From CALKCV01 sp964619285 (GTDB lineage: Bacteria > Cyanobacteriota > Cyanobacteriia > Cyanobacteriales > Microcoleaceae): a DNA stretch of 12,068 nucleotides. Shown here in pieces: positions 1-5,528 of this stretch (position 1 is the stretch's first letter; the number at the start of each line of letters is the position of its first letter). A program made the translations under genes and the position numbers. The stretch lies in assembly GCA_964619285.1 (NCBI GenBank), contig CAZUCT010000226.1:1-12068 (forward strand), written 5' to 3'. The notes below the pieces were generated by a model. That model ran no database searches and had not been told where the DNA came from. It saw only the letters and a list, made by a program, of their open reading frames with translations.

Positions 1-421
1 AAACCATTTCATGTTTAACTTAGGACTCCTAAATACGCCGGGTTCTACCAGTTAATTCCTAGTTTAAAATACAGAAACTAGGGGCAAGCGAACCGTACCA
101 TTTTGGCTTCGGCTAGCTCTCGTAGCACATACAAGGATAATTACCCCGGTCTCAAATAACGACGCTTTAATAGGATTCATGTTCTTGCCCATATTAAACT
201 TCTCTAGCGGCTTCGGTCTTAATCCTTAGACCTTATCCTACATTTGGGCCATGCACCGAGAGTTAAGGTTGCTAATCCTTAAAACCTGACCCAGGAAGTC
301 ACTCCTTAACCTGGAGGAAGGGAATCTAACCCATTAGGTTTACAAGTTCTCACCGATGCAGGTGTCCACATCAGCGCTTGCCATGTTGCTAAAGTGGCTT
401 CTTTGGCCCAACGAATCGCAC
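1..421 (-). mobile_element. Group II intron, 5' portion (copy 1), cut by the window edge
   Basis: On the minus strand the element begins at 421 with GTGCG, the group II intron 5' consensus, and runs leftward past position 1. It aligns with 9971-10389 at roughly 90% identity, and that second copy ends in a recognisable domain V and VI, so this is the domain I region of the same intron family. A hairpin with arms at 58-65 and 75-82 presents GTATTT (67-72, minus), the probable EBS1. It pairs with the adjacent exon AGCTAC (422-427) at four Watson-Crick pairs, one G-U and one mismatch. A second loop presents TATTTG (153-158, minus), which pairs 6/6 with exon CAAATA (428-433), the probable EBS2/IBS2. 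Domains II-VI and any maturase ORF would lie left of the window. I see no reading frame for a reverse transcriptase in this part. Confidence 0.85.
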
Positions 422-434
422 GTAGCTTATTTGA

Positions 435-482
435 TTATAGCAAATTATCTAAAACAATATTAATATCTAGCAAAATTTTCAT
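435..482 (-). pseudogene. N-terminal stub of a PIN-domain (VapC-like) toxin, interrupted by the intron
   Basis: The frame starts with ATG at 482 and reads MKILLDINIVLDNLL before a TAA at 437-435. The pattern of a short hydrophobic strand, then Asp-x-Asn and a second Asp resembles the N-terminus of PIN-domain RNase toxins, where the first Asp (residue 6 here) is a metal ligand. The ATG overlaps the upstream gene's TGA (ATGA, 482-479), the tight coupling typical of toxin-antitoxin pairs. Only 13 nt after the stop the group II intron begins, so the remaining ~100+ residues of a PIN domain are missing here. They might resume beyond the intron's 3' end, outside the window. The identification rests on 15 residues plus gene arrangement, so it is an inference. 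Confidence 0.5.
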
Positions 483-749
483 TTCAAATACTTCTCCTCC
501 AAATACTCTTCCTTCATCTTTTCGACCTCTTCATCCGTTGGGGGTGGCCCATCTGTTTTAAAAAACCCCCGCCAGCGTTCCACCACTCCTTCTGGTATTG
601 GTTGGGGGGGTCGAAGTTCGTCAGACAGCGAAGTAACGATCGCCTCTATTAACACCCATGCGATCGTACACCGATAAACTATAAGCTTCTTTGCGTAACT
701 CTTCCCACTTAATATGTTTTCCTCCTGGTAGCTGATTTAATTCTAACAT
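479..749 (-). pseudogene. Antitoxin-like small gene with a frameshift
   Basis: Reading from ATG at 749, the first frame gives MLELNQLPGGKHIKWEELRK and continues to YDRMG, then runs to a TGA at 623-621. Coding resumes one base out of phase at GTG 655-653 with VLIEAIVTSLSDELRPP and ends in MKEEYLEEKYLK, stop TGA 481-479. The junction is a GGG run at 655-657; removing one G would restore a single frame of 89 residues. The charged, Lys/Glu-rich C-terminus and four-base overlap with the PIN-like stub suggest the antitoxin half of a TA operon. I do not recognise a specific antitoxin family. The gene is either a decayed remnant, consistent with the intron in its partner, or intact with a one-base sequencing error. 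Confidence 0.55.
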
Positions 750-792
750 CCGAACAACTGGTCAACTATTCTCAGAAAATTCTTGGTATCTC

Positions 793-825
793 AGAAACCC
801 GGTTTTTCCAAAAAACCGGGTTTCT
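793..825. repeat. Dispersed perfect palindrome, copy A
   Basis: Arm agaaacccggttttt (793-807) and its exact reverse complement (811-825) form a 15-bp stem with a 3-nt loop. A nearly identical palindrome sits at 5460-5492, and both are preceded by ggtatc plus two or three bases, so the shared unit extends beyond the stem. There is no T-run after it on either strand that would mark a simple intrinsic terminator. It could still form a stable RNA hairpin between the antitoxin-like gene and the desaturase. Confidence 0.8.
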
Positions 826-1054
826 TGGCCGATGAACTTAAAGTACAAAATCGGTTATAATATTGCCCCCAGAAATTCTCCTTAAAATAGGGGCACTGGA
901 AAAAATCCCTTTTGGGCCAAATTATTTGCATAAAAAAAAATTTTTTTAGTTCGCCAATCGTGTAAGATGATGAAAGCTCGAAACTAAAACCTCAAAACTA
1001 CTGAATTTACCTCGGTAGGACTCGGAAGATGTTTTTTATCAATTTCTTAGACTA
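826..1054 (+). promoter_or_regulatory. Upstream region of the desaturase gene; possible -10 at 856-861
   Basis: No gene is visible from 750 to 1054 on either strand. TATAAT at 856-861 is a perfect -10 hexamer in sequence, but the hexamer 17 bp upstream (TGAACT, 833-838) is a poor -35. It would give a leader of nearly 190 nt. The stretch contains a run of A then T around 931-948, and no clear Shine-Dalgarno sequence stands just before the ATG at 1055. The promoter assignment is tentative. Confidence 0.3.
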
Positions 1055-2170
1055 ATGAACTCAGAAAAAACCAAGATCGCGCTAGAAAAACCCCTGCTAA
1101 TTCATCAATCTGTCTATGCTAAAAAATTACGCCCCCTTCTGCCACCAGAAGCCTTTGAATTAGATTCCAGTAAGGTTTGGATACTGTTAATTAACGTCGC
1201 AATTTTAATACTAGGATGGGGGATTGCTAGTAATTTAGACCGCTGGCCAGTCTATTTATTATGGCTTTATTTACCTCTGGCATTAATAATGGGAAATAGC
1301 ATCATAGCGTTGCTATTTAGTTCCCACGATTTGATGCACGGCAGCGTGCAAAAAAAATCTCGGTTTACTTATTTACTTAGTTTTATCGGGTTAAGTATGT
1401 GGTTGATGCCGCCGACTCAGTGGAAAACTCTCCATAATTTCGTCCATCATAATAACACCAATTCTCTAGCAGACCCAGACCGAAATTACCTCTACCAGCA
1501 GCCCGATACTTGGGGAAAATGGATTCAAAATCTCTTCGCTCCCTCCCTAGAAATGAATCCATTTTGGCTAACTGTCGGCATGGCTGGTTCTTGGGTGGTA
1601 CATAATTTCAGAAATCTAACATCGGTGCTATTATTTAATAATAAATCCGTTGATTATGTCCCCGCAGCTTTTACGGTTAGCGAAGGAGACAGGCGGACGA
1701 TCGCTTTTGAATGTCTGGTAATTTTGGCGATTCATTTTAGCATTTTTTTCTATCTGGAATTTAACCCGCTAAAAGTCGTTTTAGCTTATTTAATTCCCAT
1801 GGCGATCGGTCACGCTGGAGGAATGTTTTATATCTTCACAAACCATTTGATGTGTCGGATGACCGAAGTTAACGACCCCTTAATTAATAGCGTTTCCCTG
1901 CGAGTTCCCCAACTCTTCGATTGGCTGCATTTTAACTTTTCTTATCACACCGAGCATCATATTTTTCCTAGTATGAACTCGGACTATTATCCCGCAGTTC
2001 AAGAATTGCTACAAACCCACTATCCAGGTCGAATGAATTTACTAGATGCCGATGAAGCTTGGCGGTTGTTAATGACAACTCCCCGACATTACAAAGATGA
2101 AGTTACCTTCGTTGATTCTTTGGGTCAAAATTCTGTAAATTGCCCCCTCGATAATTCGGGTAAACTTTGA
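1055..2170 (+). CDS. Membrane fatty acid desaturase family protein (di-iron)
   Basis: This 371-residue integral membrane protein carries the three histidine clusters of the membrane desaturase/hydroxylase superfamily: HDLMH (91-95), HNFVHH (127-132) and HTEHH (298-302), with a further NH at 263-264. These bind the non-haem di-iron centre that introduces double bonds or oxygen using O2 and reduced ferredoxin. Hydrophobic segments lie near residues 41-60, 66-88, 105-120, 218-234 and 238-262, placing the His boxes on the cytoplasmic face as in the family. The substrate is not clear. The first box (HDxMHG) and the FNFSYHTEHH region also resemble carotenoid ketolases, so an acyl-lipid or a carotenoid substrate is possible. 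It does not obviously match DesA, DesB, DesC or DesD, so no symbol is given. Length is normal and the ORF intact. It converges with the kinase gene downstream. Confidence 0.85.
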   Translation: MNSEKTKIALEKPLLIHQSVYAKKLRPLLPPEAFELDSSKVWILLINVAILILGWGIASNLDRWPVYLLWLYLPLALIMGNSIIALLFSSHDLMHGSVQKKSRFTYLLSFIGLSMWLMPPTQWKTLHNFVHHNNTNSLADPDRNYLYQQPDTWGKWIQNLFAPSLEMNPFWLTVGMAGSWVVHNFRNLTSVLLFNNKSVDYVPAAFTVSEGDRRTIAFECLVILAIHFSIFFYLEFNPLKVVLAYLIPMAIGHAGGMFYIFTNHLMCRMTEVNDPLINSVSLRVPQLFDWLHFNFSYHTEHHIFPSMNSDYYPAVQELLQTHYPGRMNLLDADEAWRLLMTTPRHYKDEVTFVDSLGQNSVNCPLDNSGKL

Positions 2171-2200
2171 TTTTGAATAAAGCCAAGAATTTAACGATTT

Positions 2201-2278
2201 TTGCTAATTGCTAATTGCTAATTGCTAATTGCTAATTGTTAATTGTTAAAGGGAATGGGGAATGGGGAATGGGGAATT
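2201..2278. repeat. Heptanucleotide tandem repeats (ttgctaa)n and (gggaatg)n
   Basis: Seven consecutive 7-nt units occupy 2201-2249: five ttgctaa then two ttgttaa. After one base, four further heptamers (gggaatg three times, then gggaatt) occupy 2251-2278. These are STRR-type repeats known from cyanobacterial intergenic DNA. They fill the space between the convergent desaturase and kinase genes. Two different heptamer families lie back to back with the same 7-nt period. Confidence 0.9.
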
Positions 2279-2311
2279 GTTAACCGGGTATCCTTCATAA
2301 TTCTAGAATGC

Positions 2312-2339
2312 AATTAGCAATTAGCCATTAGCCATTAGC
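2312..2339. repeat. Heptamer repeat, inverted relative to 2201-2249, overlapping a gene end
   Basis: Four 7-nt units (aattagc twice, cattagc twice) are the reverse complement of the gctaatt phase found at 2201-2249, allowing a long imperfect hairpin between the two arrays. The last units overlap the 3' end of the kinase gene: its final codons Ile-Ala-Asn-Gly and its TAA stop are written in the repeat. Confidence 0.85.
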
Positions 2340-2873
2340 AATCTTTTCCATCCCCCTTGAAAGCACTTTTCTAATCTTTTCCTCTACTTCCTCCTTACTT
2401 AACCGACTTGGGTTAACCGCCACCACCGCCAAAAAACCCTCTTCCGCAGTGGGTGGAACTTCTTTTAGGGAAACTGCCATCGCTTCGATGACTTCATCGG
2501 GCACCTGGCGCGATCGCCCTTGGTTCCATTCCTTACAAGTTTCCACGGGAGTAGTCACATACCATGCTATCCACCGGAGTTGTTCCCCGTTTAACTGCCG
2601 GGCAATTGCATCTAATAAATCCTCGCGCCATACCCGTTTCGCATTAGTCGCATCGTAGATAATGGATTGTTCGGCAGCGATCGCCTCTCCCATTTGAGAA
2701 ATTACCTCCCTTTGGATAGCTTGCCAGTCTCCTTGAATAATCTCATCCCCAAACAATTGTTCCCGAATGCGATCCGTAGAAACGATACGACAGTTTCCCA
2801 AAGCAGCAACTTGTGAGGCTAGCGTAGATTTGCCGCTCGCCGGCAGACCGATAAGAAAATGACAAATAAGCAT
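2328..2873 (-). CDS. Small P-loop ATPase/kinase (AAA_33, zeta-toxin/PNK-like)
   Basis: This 181-residue cytoplasmic protein opens with a Walker A motif, GLPASGKST (9-17). STD at 32-34 fits the substrate- or phosphate-binding Asp of nucleotide kinase-like proteins. IIYDATN at 71-77 is the Walker B/second conserved strand, and RSRQVPDEVI (120-129) fits the LID region with its conserved Arg and following Pro. This order is typical of stand-alone AAA_33 kinases related to the 5'-OH kinase domain of polynucleotide kinase and to zeta toxins. The phosphate acceptor cannot be told from sequence, and no antitoxin partner is visible. There is no clear Shine-Dalgarno before the ATG. The C-terminal IANG and the stop come from the heptamer repeat, so the last residues are probably not functional. 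It is divergent from the DUF4126 gene. Confidence 0.75.
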   Translation of the reverse strand: MLICHFLIGLPASGKSTLASQVAALGNCRIVSTDRIREQLFGDEIIQGDWQAIQREVISQMGEAIAAEQSIIYDATNAKRVWREDLLDAIARQLNGEQLRWIAWYVTTPVETCKEWNQGRSRQVPDEVIEAMAVSLKEVPPTAEEGFLAVVAVNPSRLSKEEVEEKIRKVLSRGMEKIANG

Positions 2874-2887
2874 AAGTAATATTAATT

Positions 2888-2922
2888 AACAATGAACAAT
2901 GAACAATTAACAATGAACAATT
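2888..2922. repeat. Heptamer repeat (aacaatg/aacaatt) x5
   Basis: Five contiguous 7-nt units lie 14 bp upstream of the kinase start codon: aacaatg, aacaatg, aacaatt, aacaatg, aacaatt. The unit differs from the other heptamer arrays in the window but has the same period. It sits in the kinase gene's leader and could alter promoter or leader spacing if unit number varies. Confidence 0.85.
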
Positions 2923-3162
2923 AAAACCATTATGGTTGTCGATCGCGGCTTGATGTCAAAAATTTTGATAAGTAATTTTTATTTTAATTTTTAAAAGCAA
3001 ATTTTACTAAAACATTTACCATGTAAAAATCTCAGCTATTTTTAGCTCTTAAAATTAAAAAATTTAATTGATAAATAAAATTTATCAATCCGCAGTGGGT
3101 AGCTTGTCTGTTGAAGAATAACATAAGATTACCTTCACAGTCAGGCTAGACCTCTTAATTAT
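2923..3162. promoter_or_regulatory. AT-rich divergent intergenic region with a 21-bp palindrome
   Basis: No ORF is supported here. The tract is strongly AT-rich and lies between two divergent genes, so promoters for both probably reside in it, although I see no convincing -35/-10 pair. A perfect inverted repeat, TTGATAAAT (3068-3076), 3-nt spacer, ATTTATCAA (3080-3088), stands 75 bp before the DUF4126 start. It could be an operator for a dimeric regulator or an mRNA hairpin. The regulator is unknown. Confidence 0.4.
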
Positions 3163-3783
3163 ATGGAAATCCTTTTAAGCATTTGTATCGGTGTCGGTCT
3201 CAGCGCCGCCTGCGGCTTCCGCATCTTCGTACCGCCCCTGGTAATGAGCATCGCCGTCCAGGCCGGACAGCTAGAACTGTCCCCCGACTTTGCCTGGATC
3301 GGCAGTACCCCGGCAACCATCGCCTTTGCAATAGGTGCCCTTTTAGAAATAGGGGCCTATTATATTCCCTTCATCGATAGCTTGCTCGATGTTGTCGCAA
3401 CGCCGACAGCAGTTATTGCCGGTACTATTATCAGCGCCTCGATGGTCTCGGAGCTCAGTCCCATGCTGCAATGGACCGTCGCAGTCATCGTTGGCGGGGG
3501 CGCGGCGGGAGCAGTTCAAGGCTTAACCGACGTCACCCGCTTAAGCTCCAATACCCTAACCGCCGGCTTTGCCAACCCGGGAGTATCCACAATGGAACTG
3601 TTGAGCTCCACAGTTTTATCAATTTTAGCGATCGCCGCCCCCTTCCTAGCCGCAGCTCTAGTCTTTATAGTCTTATGGTTGTTATGGTTGGGAGTCAGAA
3701 CCCTTTATCGCAAAATCGCCAGAAAAAAAGAAAGGGAAAGAGAAAACACCGACCCCGCCAACCAACCGACAAAAATAATTTAG
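3163..3783 (+). CDS. DUF4126-type integral membrane protein
   Basis: This 206-residue protein is almost entirely hydrophobic. Membrane segments are likely near residues 5-33, 48-70, 79-97, 102-121 and 145-182, followed by a basic, hydrophilic tail (KIARKKERERE, 184-194). The conserved-looking N-terminal GLSAACGFRIFVPPL (12-26) and the middle FIDSLLDVVATP (70-81) are hallmarks I associate with the DUF4126 family, whose function is not known. A transport or membrane-structural role would be a guess. The Gly/Ala-rich stretch 109-119 may be a helix-packing region. The ATG is not preceded by a good Shine-Dalgarno sequence. The stop codon TAG abuts a heptamer array, and the gene converges on pyk with a 75-nt gap. 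Confidence 0.75.
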   Translation: MEILLSICIGVGLSAACGFRIFVPPLVMSIAVQAGQLELSPDFAWIGSTPATIAFAIGALLEIGAYYIPFIDSLLDVVATPTAVIAGTIISASMVSELSPMLQWTVAVIVGGGAAGAVQGLTDVTRLSSNTLTAGFANPGVSTMELLSSTVLSILAIAAPFLAAALVFIVLWLLWLGVRTLYRKIARKKERERENTDPANQPTKII

Positions 3784-3817
3784 GGAATTGGGAATTGGGA
3801 ATTGGGAATTGCTAATT
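3783..3817. repeat. Heptamer repeat (gggaatt)x4 plus gctaatt
   Basis: Four gggaatt units (3783-3810) are followed by one gctaatt (3811-3817). The first G of the array is the last base of the DUF4126 stop codon. The two unit types here are the ones that also stand next to each other at 2201-2278. Confidence 0.85.
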
Positions 3818-3833
3818 TATCCCATTCCCCGTA

Positions 3834-3854
3834 GAACAGGCATCCTGCCTGTTC
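3834..3854. terminator. Hairpin between convergent genes, candidate bidirectional terminator
   Basis: GAACAGGCA (3834-3842), loop TCC, TGCCTGTTC (3846-3854) make a perfect 9-bp stem with a 3-nt loop. It is placed exactly between the converging DUF4126 and pyk genes, 5 nt before the end of pyk. There is no adjacent T-run, so it is either a weak or RNA-processing-type terminator, or a dispersed palindromic repeat of the kind common in these genomes. Confidence 0.5.
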
Positions 3855-3858
3855 CCCA

Positions 3859-5277
3859 TTACCCAATAGTATGAATCTTGAGGAAATTAGTGCCCCGGGC
3901 GGACTTAGTGGGAATGCCACCGATAATTAAAACTTGGTCGCCAGAAGCAGCAATCTTCCGTTCCAACAAACTATTTTCCGCTTCCTTCACCAATTCCTCA
4001 AAAGATTCTACCTCCCGCTCCATCAGCACCGGTTGCACGCCCCAGACCAAATTCAAGCGGTGGAAAACCTTGGGAATAGGTGTCAGACCTACCACCAAAG
4101 CTTTCGGACGTTCGGCAGCGGCGAGGATAGCGGTATAACCGCTGAGGGTGAAAGCAACAATGCAGCGGAGGGGCAGAATTTTATCAATAGTATTGAGAGC
4201 TTCGCTAATAGCATGAGTTTCGTCCTCTTCGCTGGGAGGATAGTTAATAAACTTAATATCTTTCTCAACGTCCCGGGCGATCCGCACCATCATTTCCACC
4301 GCTTTTATCGGATACTTGCCAACCGCCGACTCACCAGAAAGCATCACCGCATCGGTACCGTCAACGATCGCGTTAGCAACGTCGCTAGCTTCGGCCCGAG
4401 TGGGGCGCGATTCGTGAATCATGCTCTCTAACATTTGAGTGGCCGTAATTACCGGAATGCCTTTTTTGTTACACATCCGAATCATCTGCTTTTGCAGCAT
4501 CGGCACTTTCTCCGGGCTCATTTCTACCCCTAAATCTCCCCGGGCAACCATGATGCCATCCGACTCGTTAACTATTTCTTCTAGATTGGCAATCGCCTGG
4601 GGTTTTTCTATTTTAGCAATTACCGGCACGTCCGCCCCTTTTTCTGCTAATAATTTCTTGAGGGCGCGAATATCTTCAGCGCTGCGAACGAAGCTTAAAG
4701 AAATCCAATCTACTCCCTGAGATAAACCGAAATCTAAATCTTGTTTGTCCTTGTCCGTCATCGCCGGCAAGCTCAAATTTAAACTGGGAAAATTCACCCC
4801 TTTACGACTTTTTAAAAGGCCCCCTTCAATAACCTTACATTTAACCTTTTTTCCCGAGACCGATTCTACTCTTAATTCTAAAAGTCCGTCGTCGAGAAGG
4901 ACTTGGGCTCCAACTTTTACTTCTTCTGCTAAATAAGGATAATCGATGCCCACCGTATCCGCTTCGTTATTGTCTTCGGCTATGGGCACTAAGGTAATGC
5001 TTTTTCCTTCAGTTAAAGTAATAGCACCGCTCGGTAAATTACCGACTCTAATTTTCGGTCCCTGGAGGTCCTGGAGGATAGTTATGGGGGTGTCTAATTC
5101 TTCTTCGATAGAGCGCAATAGGGAAACTGTATGGGCGTGGTCTTCGTAGCTACCGTGGGAAAAGTTTAATCTGGCCACGTTCATGCCGGCTTCCACCAGT
5201 TGTTTGATTACTTCTGGGGAGTTGCTAGCCGGGCCTAGAGTGGCTACGATTTTGGTACGATGAGGTAAAGCAGTCAT
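3859..5277 (-). CDS. pyk: Pyruvate kinase
   Basis: This 472-residue cytosolic glycolytic enzyme converts phosphoenolpyruvate and ADP to pyruvate and ATP. The N-terminal TKIVATLGPAS (8-18) and the ARLNFSHG strand (35-42) bind substrate. The B domain spans about 71-168. The active-site signature VIAKIEKPQAIAN (219-231) contains the catalytic Lys222 and the metal ligand Glu224. ARGDLG (245-250) supplies Asp248, and ITATQMLESM (277-286) with Thr280 follows. The allosteric C domain starts near 340. Length matches the standard four-domain bacterial enzyme; there is no extra C-terminal PEP-utiliser domain as found in longer cyanobacterial isoforms. A purine-rich AGAGG stands 14 nt upstream of the ATG, rather far for a ribosome binding site. 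It follows glgX on the same strand, separated by 251 nt and a palindrome, so it is probably transcribed independently. Confidence 0.97.
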   Translation of the reverse strand: MTALPHRTKIVATLGPASNSPEVIKQLVEAGMNVARLNFSHGSYEDHAHTVSLLRSIEEELDTPITILQDLQGPKIRVGNLPSGAITLTEGKSITLVPIAEDNNEADTVGIDYPYLAEEVKVGAQVLLDDGLLELRVESVSGKKVKCKVIEGGLLKSRKGVNFPSLNLSLPAMTDKDKQDLDFGLSQGVDWISLSFVRSAEDIRALKKLLAEKGADVPVIAKIEKPQAIANLEEIVNESDGIMVARGDLGVEMSPEKVPMLQKQMIRMCNKKGIPVITATQMLESMIHESRPTRAEASDVANAIVDGTDAVMLSGESAVGKYPIKAVEMMVRIARDVEKDIKFINYPPSEEDETHAISEALNTIDKILPLRCIVAFTLSGYTAILAAAERPKALVVGLTPIPKVFHRLNLVWGVQPVLMEREVESFEELVKEAENSLLERKIAASGDQVLIIGGIPTKSARGTNFLKIHTIG

Positions 5278-5312
5278 AATTTATTGGCAATTCCTCTGTT
5301 TTTTCGTTTTAG

Positions 5313-5373
5313 ATTATTCTCTATTTTCATGCTTTATTTTCAACCTCGCCAGTTCTTAAGCTTATTTTAAGAA
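5313..5373 (-). promoter_or_regulatory. Candidate pyk promoter and upstream inverted repeat
   Basis: On the minus strand TTGAAA (5343-5338) and AATAAT (5318-5313) are each close to the sigma-70 hexamers but are 19 bp apart, slightly long. Just upstream lies TTCTTAA (5353-5359), 7-nt spacer, TTAAGAA (5367-5373), a perfect inverted repeat suited to a dimeric regulator. This is suggestive only. Confidence 0.3.
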
Positions 5374-5459
5374 ATTGGAATTAATTCTTAATTTATTAAT
5401 TACTTTTGTTAAGGGAAGATTAAGCAAGATTAAGGGAAGGGGATATGGAGGGGTATCCC

Positions 5460-5492
5460 AGAAACCCGGTTTTTTCAAAAAACCGGGTTTCT
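5460..5492. repeat. Dispersed perfect palindrome, copy B
   Basis: Arm agaaacccggtttttt (5460-5475) is followed after one base by its exact reverse complement (5477-5492), a 16-bp inverted repeat. It is the same element as 793-825, including the ggtatc-like bases on the left. It lies 36 nt after the glgX stop and could end or stabilise that transcript, although no U-tract follows the stem on the minus strand. Confidence 0.8.
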
Positions 5493-5528
5493 AAATTCCC
5501 AATTATTTAACGGCTCAATTATTAACCT

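Noticed and set aside
1..421. Insertion sequence or rRNA/tRNA fragment
   Set aside because: No transposase frame, terminal inverted repeats, tRNA cloverleaf or rRNA motif was seen. The GTGCG end and similarity to an intron with domain V settle it as group II intron.
2201..2339. CRISPR-like repetition
   Set aside because: Units are seven bases and contiguous, with no spacers of CRISPR length; these are STRR-type tandem repeats.
2449..2658. Plus-strand frame opposite the kinase gene
   Set aside because: It is antisense to a gene with clear kinase motifs, and its own product has no recognisable features.
2328..2873. Zeta-type toxin of a toxin-antitoxin system
   Set aside because: The fold is related, but no antitoxin gene is adjacent and the protein fits a general AAA_33 kinase; a toxin role is unsupported.
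3878..5149. Several plus-strand frames across the pyk region
   Set aside because: All are antisense shadows of pyruvate kinase; their translations show no family motif.
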